Assembly: GCF_001695835.1 (NCBI RefSeq)
Contig: NZ_MBSO01000056.1
Coordinates: forward strand, 186,001 to 250,000
Length of the DNA: 64,000 nt
Direction of reading: 5' to 3'
Origin: Ensifer sp. LC11
GTDB taxonomy: Bacteria > Pseudomonadota > Alphaproteobacteria > Rhizobiales > Rhizobiaceae
Below the pieces are notes generated by a model, which saw only the letters and a program-made list of their open reading frames with translations, searched no databases and was not told where the DNA came from. The position numbers were made by a program, and so were the translations under genes. Each line of letters opens with the position of its first letter. Position 1 is the first letter of the stretch. Below, piece by piece: positions 9,266-17,001 of this stretch.

Positions 9266-10060
9266 TTAGCCCTTGCCCACCAGGAGCCGGTCGAGACCGA
9301 ACAGGCGATCGAGAATGATCATGGTGACGGTGGCAAGTGCGATCATCAGCGTCGAAACGGCCGCCATCATCGGATCGATGGATTCGCTCGCATACATGTA
9401 CATGCGCACCGGCAAGGTCACGGTCGACGGCGAGGTCACGAAGATCGACATGGTCAGCTCGTCGAAGCTGTTGATGAAGGCGAGCAGCCAGCCGCCGCTG
9501 ATGCCCGGCAGCATGAGCGGCATGGTGATCCGACGAAACACCGTCCATTCCGCCGCACCCAGCGTGCGCGCCGCGTTCTCGGCATTGCGGTCCATGCTGG
9601 TCAGCGACGCGAGGATCAGCCGCAGCGTATAGGGTGTGACGACGATCGCATGGGTGGCGACCAGCCAGGCGAAGGAGCCGCCCATGCCCATCAGCGAGAA
9701 CAGGCGCAGGAAGGCGACGCCGAGCACCAGGTGCGGGATGATCAGCGGCGACAGGAACAGGGCATTCAGCGCGTCGCGGCCGCGGAACTCGTAGCGGGTG
9801 ATCGCCAGTGCTGCCGGCACCGCAAACACGGTCGAAATGGTCGCCGAAAGCAGCGCCAGCCGGACGCTGTTGCCGAAGGACGACATGAAGTCGGCGTGCT
9901 GGAAGACCGCCTCGAACCAGCGCAACGACAGGCCGTTCCAGGGCATCGCCAGCGTGTTTTCGGGCGTGAAAGCGACCAGACAGACGACCACCATCGGCGC
10001 CAGCATGAAGACGACGACGAGGCTGTGGAAGGCGAGAGCGATGGGTCCGTTTCTCTGCAT
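9266..10060 (-). CDS. ABC transporter permease (PotC-like)
   Basis: This 264-residue inner-membrane protein has about six hydrophobic segments. The EAA loop (ENAARTLGAAEWTVFRRI, near residues 155-173) contacts the ATPase. The family is the spermidine/putrescine type, and it pairs with the permease just upstream (4-nt gap). It would form half of the transmembrane channel for the operon's polyamine- or opine-like substrate. Confidence 0.87.
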   Translation of the reverse strand: MQRNGPIALAFHSLVVVFMLAPMVVVCLVAFTPENTLAMPWNGLSLRWFEAVFQHADFMSSFGNSVRLALLSATISTVFAVPAALAITRYEFRGRDALNALFLSPLIIPHLVLGVAFLRLFSLMGMGGSFAWLVATHAIVVTPYTLRLILASLTSMDRNAENAARTLGAAEWTVFRRITMPLMLPGISGGWLLAFINSFDELTMSIFVTSPSTVTLPVRMYMYASESIDPMMAAVSTLMIALATVTMIILDRLFGLDRLLVGKG

Positions 10061-10064
10061 GGCT

Positions 10065-10937
10065 TCAACCCAGCTTGCGCTTCGCCTGCCGCTCGATGAG
10101 GCGGTTATAGGCGAGCATGATCACGAGATTGGCGACGAGCACGATGATCGCGATGGTCGCGCCGAGCGGCCAGTTCAGCTCGATCAGGAACTCGTCGTAG
10201 ACGAGCGTCGCCGCCATTTTCAGACGCCGGCCACCGAGCAGGCCGGGAATGGCAAACGAGCTCGCCGAAAGCGCAAAGACGATCAGGCTGCCGGAGAGAA
10301 TACCGAGGGCCGCCTGCGGAAAGACGATGCGGCGAAGGGCAGTGAAGCGCGAGGCGCCGAGCGTGAGCGCTGCCGCCTCGACCGTCGGATCGAGCTTCTG
10401 CAGAACGGTCCAGACAGGGATCACCATGAATGGCAGCATGATATGCACGAGGCCGATGACGATCGCCGTTTCGGTGTAGAGAAGCTGGACCGGATCGAGG
10501 CCGACGATGGCCAGCGCGCTGTTCACGAAGCCGTTTTTACCCAGCAGCATGCTCCAGCCGAAGGTGCGCACGACCACGGAGACCAGCAGCGGACCGATGA
10601 TCACCAGGAGGAAGATCGACCGCCAGGGTTTGCGCATGTTCGAGAGGACATAGGCCTCCGGCACGCCGATCAGCACGGTGATGACTGTCGTCAGCAGCGC
10701 CAGGCGCAGCGTTCGCCAGAAGGTCGAGAGATAATACTCGTCCTGCAGCACCGTCAGGTAGTTGGCGAAGGTGAAATCGCTCTGAATGCCGGCGGTATAG
10801 TCATAGCTGTTGAAGGAGAGAATGACCGTCAAGAGCAGCGGCAACAGGACGAGCCCGATGAAAAGCAGGGTCGTCGGCCCTGAGAGCGCCAGCGGCGCGA
10901 GCAGGCGCGGTTTGATGGCGGAGGTGGCAGCGCTCAT
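10065..10937 (-). CDS. ABC transporter permease (PotB-like)
   Basis: This 290-residue permease starts MSAATSAIKPRLLAP at 10937, where its ATG shares a base with the ATPase stop (TGATG). A longer frame to 11081 lies inside the ATPase gene and was rejected. It has about six transmembrane segments and an EAA loop (VEAAALTLGASRFTALRRI). The large loop after the first membrane segment is typical of PotB. It would form a heterodimer with the following permease. Confidence 0.86.
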   Translation of the reverse strand: MSAATSAIKPRLLAPLALSGPTTLLFIGLVLLPLLLTVILSFNSYDYTAGIQSDFTFANYLTVLQDEYYLSTFWRTLRLALLTTVITVLIGVPEAYVLSNMRKPWRSIFLLVIIGPLLVSVVVRTFGWSMLLGKNGFVNSALAIVGLDPVQLLYTETAIVIGLVHIMLPFMVIPVWTVLQKLDPTVEAAALTLGASRFTALRRIVFPQAALGILSGSLIVFALSASSFAIPGLLGGRRLKMAATLVYDEFLIELNWPLGATIAIIVLVANLVIMLAYNRLIERQAKRKLG

Positions 10938-11995
10938 CACTTGGCCGCTCCCGCAAGGACCCGACAATCGGCGTTCTGCCAGGCGAGCCCGACGGTTTCG
11001 CCTTCCAACGGCGGCGGCGCACCGAGATTGGGAACAGCGACGGCGAGAACGCCCGCCGGCGTCTCGGCGCTGACCAGCCATTGGCTGCCCAGGAAGTAGC
11101 GCGTCGTCACCTTGCCCTCGATCTGGCCCTCACCCGGCTCAGTCAGCTTTAGCTTTTCCGGGCGGATGAAGACCGAAACCTTGCCATCCGGCTCGCGGCG
11201 GTCGGTGTTGAAGCGGATCGGCGTGTTGTCGATGCTGATCGAAGCGCCCTTGCCGTTAAAAGCCGCGGTCGCGTGCAGGAAATTGGACTTGCCGACGAAG
11301 GACGAAATGAAGTCGTTGCGGGGGTGCTCGTAGAGTTCATAGGGCGTGTCGACCTGGGTGATGCGCCCCTTCTCCATGACGACAACGCGGTCGCTGATCG
11401 ACAGTGCTTCCGCCTGATCATGGGTCACCATGATGGTGGTGATGCCGACGGTCTGCTGGATGCGGCGCAGTTCGAACTGCATCTCCTCGCGAAGCTGGGC
11501 ATCGAGGTTCGACAGCGGCTCGTCAAGCAAGAGCACCGGCGGATTGATGACGAGCGCACGGGCAATCGCGACGCGCTGGCGCTGACCGCCGGACATCTCG
11601 CGCGGATAACGATCGGCGAGCGCCGAGAGATGGACGAGCGCCAGGATCTCCTTGATGCGCCGGTCGCGCTCAGCCTTCGCAACTTTGCGCATTTCGAGGC
11701 CGAAGGAGACGTTCTGCGCGACCGTCATGTGCGGGAAAAGCGCATAGCTCTGGAAAACGACGCCAAGTTCGCGCTGCGGCGGCGGCAGATGGGTGATGTC
11801 GCGCCCACCCATGGTGATCGTGCCGGCGGAGGGACGCACGAGCCCGGTAATCATCTGCAGGGTCGTCGTCTTGCCGCAACCGGATGGGCCGAGCAGCGAG
11901 ATGAACTCGCCCTTTTCGACCGCCAGATCGAAATCGTGAACGGCCGCCACCGATCCATAGAACTTGGAGACCTTCTCGAGGTTCAGGAAACTCAT
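10937..11995 (-). CDS. ABC transporter ATP-binding protein (PotA-like)
   Basis: This is a 352-residue ATPase with Walker A GPSGCGKTTT, signature MSGGQRQRVAIARAL, Walker B VLLLDEPLSNLD and a C-terminal TOBE-type domain. It is the first gene of the seven-gene minus-strand operon. A GGGAGAG ribosome binding site precedes the ATG at 11995. The family drives uptake of polyamines, opines, ferric iron and similar solutes; the dehydrogenase genes downstream favour an amine or opine. Its promoter must lie in the gap shared with the divergent IclR gene. Confidence 0.88.
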   Translation of the reverse strand: MSFLNLEKVSKFYGSVAAVHDFDLAVEKGEFISLLGPSGCGKTTTLQMITGLVRPSAGTITMGGRDITHLPPPQRELGVVFQSYALFPHMTVAQNVSFGLEMRKVAKAERDRRIKEILALVHLSALADRYPREMSGGQRQRVAIARALVINPPVLLLDEPLSNLDAQLREEMQFELRRIQQTVGITTIMVTHDQAEALSISDRVVVMEKGRITQVDTPYELYEHPRNDFISSFVGKSNFLHATAAFNGKGASISIDNTPIRFNTDRREPDGKVSVFIRPEKLKLTEPGEGQIEGKVTTRYFLGSQWLVSAETPAGVLAVAVPNLGAPPPLEGETVGLAWQNADCRVLAGAAK

Positions 11996-12256
11996 GCTCA
12001 CTCTCCCGTGGGTCGCAGCCCCCAGGGATCGCCTGCCCCGTTTTTCTTGTCGGCGATCCCGGCGGCGACGACACGTCGTCAACCAACAAACCTCGTTTCA
12101 GGCGATGGGATCTCCGCCGTGCGCGAACGCGCCGATAAAGGCACGGTTTCGCGTTCGGGATAGCCGCTCGACCATCCACGCTTTGGCGCATCCACCCTCA
12201 AGAAAGGCTTGTGAATTAACTCCAGGAAATTGACGAAAAACACAAATGCAATTTTC

Positions 12257-12291
12257 TATATCGGAATTTTTTGTTAGAAAAATCCGATATA
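12257..12291. promoter_or_regulatory. Inverted repeat, probable IclR operator
   Basis: In the 334-bp gap (11996-12329) between the transporter operon and the divergent IclR gene there is an inverted repeat. TATATCGGA at 12257-12265 pairs exactly with TCCGATATA at 12283-12291 across an AT-rich spacer whose T-rich and A-rich sides extend the stem. A further CGGAA half-site follows at 12292-12296. IclR regulators bind such repeats, so this is the likely operator and autoregulatory site. The rest of the gap shows nothing clear. Confidence 0.6.
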
Positions 12292-12329
12292 CGGAATCTT
12301 GTTCTGTGAACTTTGAAAGATTTGCGCAC

Positions 12330-13154
12330 ATGTCGGAATCAGAGAATGCCGGAAGCTCCAGCCTCGCCAAGGCGATCCACATCCTGAAAGATCTCGCCGA
12401 GAACGCGAGCGAGGGTGTGCGGGTAATCGATCTCGCGCGGAGGCTGAATCTCAGCCAACCATCGACGCATCGGCTGCTGAAAACCCTGATTGCCGAAGGT
12501 CTCGTCGAGCAGATGCCGGAAGGAAAATCCTACCGCCTGTCGCTGGAGTTCTTCTCGATCGCGTCACAGGCGCGAAGGCGCGAGGGCATTCTGGACATCG
12601 CCCGGCCGTCGCTGCTGCGGCTGTCTGCCACCTTCAACGACACTGTGTTCCTGCTGGTGCGCAGCAACTTCGACGCGATCTGTCTCGACCGGGTCGAAGG
12701 TCCCTTCCCGATCCGCTCCTTTACCGGCGACATTGGCGGCAAGGTGCCGCTCGGAATCGGTCAGGGCAGCATCGCCATTCTCGCCCACCTGCCGGAGGAG
12801 GAACGCGAAGCGATCATCAAGTTCAACATGCCGCGCATCATGGACCGGGCCGCGATCGACGAGGTGGACTTGCGCATCAAGATCGAAGAGGTGCGACGGA
12901 TCGGTGCGGCGCAGATGAATTTCGAGATGATCGAGGGCATGGCCGGCCTCGGGGTCCCGGTGCTCGACCGCAACGGCATTGCGGTCGCCTCCCTGAGCAT
13001 CGGCACGCTGGCGTCCCGTTTGACGGAGACGCGAAGCGGCACGATCACTGAACTCCTGAAGGCCGAGGCGCAGGCGATCAGCAGCAAGCTCAATCCCTTC
13101 GACCCGACCCTGCGCTATCCGGCGTCAGCCCTGCGCGCGGCGCAGAAGAGCTGA
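12330..13154 (+). CDS. IclR-family transcriptional regulator
   Basis: This 274-residue regulator starts MSESENAGSSSLAKA. Residues 12-75 form the winged helix-turn-helix (VIDLARRLNLSQPSTHRLLK), and the rest is the IclR effector-binding domain (FDAICLDRVEGPFPIRSF; GVPVLDRNGIAVASLSIG). I chose the ATG at 12330 because the 28-codon extension upstream would put the inverted repeat at 12257-12291 inside the coding region. It is divergent from the amine/opine transport-oxidation operon and probably controls it in response to the substrate or a breakdown product. Confidence 0.87.
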   Translation: MSESENAGSSSLAKAIHILKDLAENASEGVRVIDLARRLNLSQPSTHRLLKTLIAEGLVEQMPEGKSYRLSLEFFSIASQARRREGILDIARPSLLRLSATFNDTVFLLVRSNFDAICLDRVEGPFPIRSFTGDIGGKVPLGIGQGSIAILAHLPEEEREAIIKFNMPRIMDRAAIDEVDLRIKIEEVRRIGAAQMNFEMIEGMAGLGVPVLDRNGIAVASLSIGTLASRLTETRSGTITELLKAEAQAISSKLNPFDPTLRYPASALRAAQKS

Positions 13155-13182
13155 GAGGCCCGAACCGCACCCGGGCGGCCGC

Positions 13183-13869
13183 TCATGCCTGCAGGAAGGC
13201 GCGGGCAAAGCCCGGCTCCGTCACCTCGATCGAGCCATCCGGAAGCTTCAGGAAGCGCTCGATGGCGGTACCGTAGGTTCGCATCCAGCCGTCGAGCATC
13301 GCCGCCGCGGCATCGAGATCGCCGGCCTCGTAGCGCTGCAGCGCCTTGTGCATCACCTTGGCGACGCTCAAGCGCAGTTGCAGCAGCATCAATGCGGCGG
13401 CTTCCGGGTCTGGCGCATCGAGCGTGCCTTCCTCGTGCCCGCGCCGCAACATCTCGGCGACCAAGGGCAGACTGACCGCCAGCAGGGCCTCGTCGATGCG
13501 GTGATAGAGGGCGACATTTTCAGGCTTGAAGAGCGCGTTGAAGGTGTTCTTCAATTGCGGCGCCATGTCGAGCTTCAGCCGTCGGGACCCGGCGAAAAGC
13601 GCATTCAACTGACCGACCGCATCAAGCGACGGGTCTTCGAGAAGCGGCTGCAATTCGTTCAGGTTCCGCTGCGCCAGCCGGGTGGCGACGGCCTCCAGCA
13701 GCGCCTCCTTCGAAACGAAGTAGTGGTAGAAGGCGCCCTTGGAGACATTGGCCTCGCGGATAACGTCGTTGACCGTCGAATTCTCGTAGCCGTGCTGAAA
13801 GAACAGCCGCTCGGCGCAATCGATCAGCTCGTTCGATCGGACTTCCGGCGATTTTTTCGTTCTGACCAT
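13183..13869 (-). CDS. TetR-family regulator of adjacent efflux operon
   Basis: This 228-residue protein has an N-terminal TetR helix-turn-helix (TVNDVIREANVSKGAFYHYF, residues 35-54) and a variable all-helical ligand domain. A GTG two codons upstream is possible, but the ATG at 13869 has GGGAG five bases away and is preferred. It is divergent from a MacA/MacB-like exporter, and a clean TetR-type palindrome lies in that exporter's promoter (13959-13971). It therefore most likely represses the exporter until an inducer, probably an exported compound, binds. Confidence 0.87.
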   Translation of the reverse strand: MVRTKKSPEVRSNELIDCAERLFFQHGYENSTVNDVIREANVSKGAFYHYFVSKEALLEAVATRLAQRNLNELQPLLEDPSLDAVGQLNALFAGSRRLKLDMAPQLKNTFNALFKPENVALYHRIDEALLAVSLPLVAEMLRRGHEEGTLDAPDPEAAALMLLQLRLSVAKVMHKALQRYEAGDLDAAAAMLDGWMRTYGTAIERFLKLPDGSIEVTEPGFARAFLQA

Positions 13870-13949
13870 AAGCACTCCCAGAACAACGGCTTAACACGGG
13901 TTCACTGCCCGGTCCACGACGCAGCCGATGGCAAGGGCAACACGCATTC

Positions 13950-13980
13950 TTGAAACAAACCGACCGTCGGTCTATTTATA
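13950..13980 (+). promoter_or_regulatory. Exporter promoter with embedded TetR operator
   Basis: A sigma-70-like promoter, TTGAAA (13950-13955) and TATTTA (13973-13978) with 17 bp between, precedes the membrane-fusion gene. Inside the spacer is a perfect interrupted palindrome, ACCGAC-C-GTCGGT (13959-13971), of a form common for TetR-family operators. Binding there would block polymerase. A good AAGGAG ribosome binding site follows at 14002-14007. Confidence 0.72.
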
Positions 13981-14014
13981 CAAAAGGTACTGGAAGGTTT
14001 CAAGGAGCGTTCTC

Positions 14015-15025
14015 ATGCGTCTGGCGCGCTATGCAGCTGGAGCGGTCACAATCGTCGCCATCGGCGCGGCCGTCTCGTGGTATCTGTTTCGTCCGACGCC
14101 CGTTTTCACAATCATCCCGAAGCGCGGCGATGCGGCGGAGATCATCTATGCAGATGGCGTCGTGGAGCCGCGCACCTGGGCAAAGGTCACCCCGACGGTC
14201 GCCGAACGCATCGTCGAACAATGCGATTGCGAGGGCGAACGCGTCGGCAAGGGAGATGTGCTCGCCCGCCTCGACGACACCGAGGCGCGAGCCGCACTTG
14301 GCGAACTCCAGGCTCGATTGACGCTGGCGCAGGAGGAATACCGGCGCAAGGTCGCACTGGCCGAGCGCAGAACCATCAGCGAACAGGAAGTCGACCGGGC
14401 ACGCAGCGAGCTCGGCCAGCTCGAAGCCCTTGTGGCCGGCCGTCAGGCACGGCTCGCGACCTACGTGCTGAGGGCGCCGAGCGCCGGTCAGGTGCTCCGG
14501 CAGGACGGCGAGATCGGCGAGGTCGCGGATCTCGGCACCGTGCTCTTCTGGGTTGGGGAGCCAAGACCGCTGATCGTCACGGCTGATGTCAACGAAGAGG
14601 ACATTCCGCGCGTCGAAGTCGGTCAGAAGGCGCTGTTGAGATCGGACGCCTTTCGCGATCGGAAGCTGGAGGCGACAGTTGACAGCATTACGCCCAAAGG
14701 CGATCCGGTGACAAAGACCTACCGCGTCCGCTTCCGCCTGCCCGACGACACGCCGCTCCGGATCGGCATGTCCACCGATGTCAACATCATCGTGCGGGTG
14801 TCGCATGACGCCTTGATCATCCCGACGGTGGCACTGGAAGGGACAAAGATCGCGGTGGTCGACGGCAATCGTGCGAAAATTCGCGACTTGAAAACAGGCA
14901 TACGTGGCGCGGACGGCGTCGAAATCCTGTCCGGCCTGGAAGACGAGACGCGTATCATCTCCCCCTTCCCGACCGGCCTTGCCGATGGCACGCGCGTCAA
15001 GGCCACGCCTGCTCCAGGGGATTGA
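14015..15025 (+). CDS. Efflux periplasmic adaptor (membrane fusion protein, MacA/HlyD-like)
   Basis: This 336-residue protein has one N-terminal membrane anchor (about residues 5-24), then a lipoyl/barrel-sandwich domain split by a short coiled coil (ELQARLTLAQEEYRRKVALA, about residues 95-150), then a beta-barrel and membrane-proximal domain. It would bridge the inner-membrane ABC transporter encoded next and an outer-membrane TolC-like channel not present here. The ATG at 14015 follows AAGGAG; the longer frame from 13928 would run through the promoter and operator. The adjacent TetR suggests inducible export of a toxic or self-made compound. Confidence 0.86.
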   Translation: MRLARYAAGAVTIVAIGAAVSWYLFRPTPVFTIIPKRGDAAEIIYADGVVEPRTWAKVTPTVAERIVEQCDCEGERVGKGDVLARLDDTEARAALGELQARLTLAQEEYRRKVALAERRTISEQEVDRARSELGQLEALVAGRQARLATYVLRAPSAGQVLRQDGEIGEVADLGTVLFWVGEPRPLIVTADVNEEDIPRVEVGQKALLRSDAFRDRKLEATVDSITPKGDPVTKTYRVRFRLPDDTPLRIGMSTDVNIIVRVSHDALIIPTVALEGTKIAVVDGNRAKIRDLKTGIRGADGVEILSGLEDETRIISPFPTGLADGTRVKATPAPGD

Positions 15026-15032
15026 GATCGCC

Positions 15033-16274
15033 ATGCGCCTCATCCTCGACATCGCATTGACCCACATTTCCGGCCGAGGCCGACAGACGGTCGTCGCGAT
15101 GCTGGGCGTTGCGGTCGGCGTCGGCTTCTCCATTGCGATGGCGGCATTGATGCAGGGCGGCCAGGATGATTTCGTCCGCCAGCTCGTCGACACCATGCCG
15201 CATGTGCAGGTGACCGACGAAGAGCGCACGGCCAGGCGGCAGCCGGCGGAGGACCTGTTCGACGCCGCGGCCATTTCGGGCCTCCGGCCGCGCGACGACC
15301 GTCGCGGCATCATCAATCCCACCGCCGCCCTCTCCTGGCTCGACGGCTGGACTCCGGGCCGTTTCGCCGCGACTCTCAAGGCACAAGGCGTCATTCGCTA
15401 TTCCGGCCAGGAGGTCGGCGCTGCGGTCATCGGCATCGATCCGCAGGCGGAGCCGCGCGTTTCGCCGATCATCGGCGACTTCAAGGCCGGAAGCTTCGCG
15501 GCACTTGCCGCCGGCGGCAACAATGTAGTGATCGGCGATACCATGGGGACCCGGCTCGGCGCCAAGCTTGGCGACACGATCACCGCCGTCTCTTCCGAGG
15601 GGCTGACCCGCCGTTTCAAGATCGTCGGTCTTTTCCACACCGGCACGACGGCGCGTGACGAAGGCGAGGCCTATGTGCTGCAGAAGAACGCACAGATCCT
15701 TTCGGTCCGACCGAACGCGATCAATGAAATCAACATCAAGCTCGACAACCCGAACGCCGCGCCTGCGGTGGCCCGCCGGATCGAGGCGGAACTCGGCTAC
15801 AAGGCCGTCGCCTGGCAGGAAGCGAATGAATCGATCCTCGAGGCGCTCGTCGTGCGCAACGTCATCATGTACACGGTCGTTGCGGCCATCATGCTTGTCG
15901 CCGGCTTCGGCATCTTCAACATCATCTCGACGATCACGCACGAAAAGGCGCGCGACATCGCCATCATGAAGTCGCTCGGCTTCACCGAGGCCGACATGCG
16001 AGTGCTGTTTGTGCTCGAAGGGGTGGCGATCGCAACAGCCGGCACGCTGCTCGGTTGGGCGTTCGGCTTCGCGATGGTCTATGCGCTCTCGCTCGTCCGC
16101 TTCGAGATATCCGCGACCGGCCAGGAAATGACCCGGCTGCCCATTGCCTGGAGCATGCTTCACTATTTGATCGCCGCCGCCTTCGCGCTCGGTTCGGCGG
16201 CCGTCGCCGGCTATCTGCCGGCAAGGCGAGCGGCCCGCGCCAATCCCGTCGACATCATCAGGGGCGCGACATGA
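15033..16274 (+). CDS. ABC transporter permease, FtsX/MacB type
   Basis: This 413-residue protein has one N-terminal membrane segment (RQTVVAMLGVAVGVGFSIAM), a MacB-like periplasmic core domain of about 220 residues, and three C-terminal membrane segments. It ends in the family tail PARRAARANPVDIIRG. This is the topology of MacB, LolC and FtsX mechanotransmitters. It starts 8 nt after the adaptor gene and overlaps the ATPase start (ATGA). Because an HlyD-type adaptor precedes it, an exporter is more likely than lipoprotein release. Confidence 0.86.
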   Translation: MRLILDIALTHISGRGRQTVVAMLGVAVGVGFSIAMAALMQGGQDDFVRQLVDTMPHVQVTDEERTARRQPAEDLFDAAAISGLRPRDDRRGIINPTAALSWLDGWTPGRFAATLKAQGVIRYSGQEVGAAVIGIDPQAEPRVSPIIGDFKAGSFAALAAGGNNVVIGDTMGTRLGAKLGDTITAVSSEGLTRRFKIVGLFHTGTTARDEGEAYVLQKNAQILSVRPNAINEINIKLDNPNAAPAVARRIEAELGYKAVAWQEANESILEALVVRNVIMYTVVAAIMLVAGFGIFNIISTITHEKARDIAIMKSLGFTEADMRVLFVLEGVAIATAGTLLGWAFGFAMVYALSLVRFEISATGQEMTRLPIAWSMLHYLIAAAFALGSAAVAGYLPARRAARANPVDIIRGAT

Positions 16275-16993
16275 GTACGCTGATCGAAACAAGGGATTTG
16301 ACGCGTATTCTGAGAGAGACCATACCGGTCACGCTGGTGAAGGACATATCGCTTGTCATCGGCGAGCAGGAATTCGTCGCGGTCACCGGGCCTTCGGGTT
16401 CGGGCAAGTCGTCGCTTCTCTACCTGCTCGGCCTACTCGACCAACCAACCAGCGGCACGCTCAGGATTCGCGACCGCGACACGGCGCTGATGGACGAGCG
16501 GGAGCGGGCTGCGACCCGCCTTGCCAATATCGGTTTCGTCTTCCAGTTCCACTTCCTGCTGCCCGAGTTCACCGCCCGCGAGAATGTCGAGATTCCCATG
16601 CGCAAGCTCGGTCGCCTCGCCCGCGACGCGATGCGCCGGCGGGCGAGTGATCTGCTCGCAGCACTCGGTCTTGCCGATCATCAGAACAAGCGACCCGACC
16701 AGCTGTCCGGTGGTCAGCGCCAGCGCGTGGCGGTGGCCCGCGCGCTCGCCAACGATCCACCCCTGATCCTTGCAGACGAGCCGACCGGCAGTCTCGACAG
16801 CAAAAGCTCCGAGCAGGTGTTCAAGACCCTGGAAACACTCGTGCGCGAGCACGGCAAAACCGTGGTGGCCGTCACCCATGATCTCGACATGGCGGCCCGG
16901 ATGGACCGGCGCCTCGACCTCATCGATGGACGCCTGACCACGGAGACGGACACGGGCGCGACCTCAGGCGAAAGCCAGACCCCGGACACCTGA
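16271..16993 (+). CDS. ABC transporter ATP-binding protein (MacB/LolD type)
   Basis: This 240-residue ATPase has Walker A GPSGSGKSS, signature LSGGQRQRVAVARAL, and Walker B LILADEPTGSLDSKS. The TGSLDS form after Walker B is typical of MacB, LolD and FtsE ATPases. The ATG at 16271 overlaps the permease stop, so the two are translationally coupled. It powers the tripartite exporter formed with the two preceding genes, and it is convergent with the RTX gene, 8 nt away. Confidence 0.9.
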   Translation: MSTLIETRDLTRILRETIPVTLVKDISLVIGEQEFVAVTGPSGSGKSSLLYLLGLLDQPTSGTLRIRDRDTALMDERERAATRLANIGFVFQFHFLLPEFTARENVEIPMRKLGRLARDAMRRRASDLLAALGLADHQNKRPDQLSGGQRQRVAVARALANDPPLILADEPTGSLDSKSSEQVFKTLETLVREHGKTVVAVTHDLDMAARMDRRLDLIDGRLTTETDTGATSGESQTPDT

Positions 16994-17001
16994 GCGGGAC
17001 G

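Noticed and set aside
14015-16993. The HlyD-like adaptor and ABC genes as the RTX secretion system
   Set aside because: The permease and ATPase are separate MacB/LolD-type proteins, not the fused HlyB type used for RTX export, and the operon is convergent with the RTX gene.
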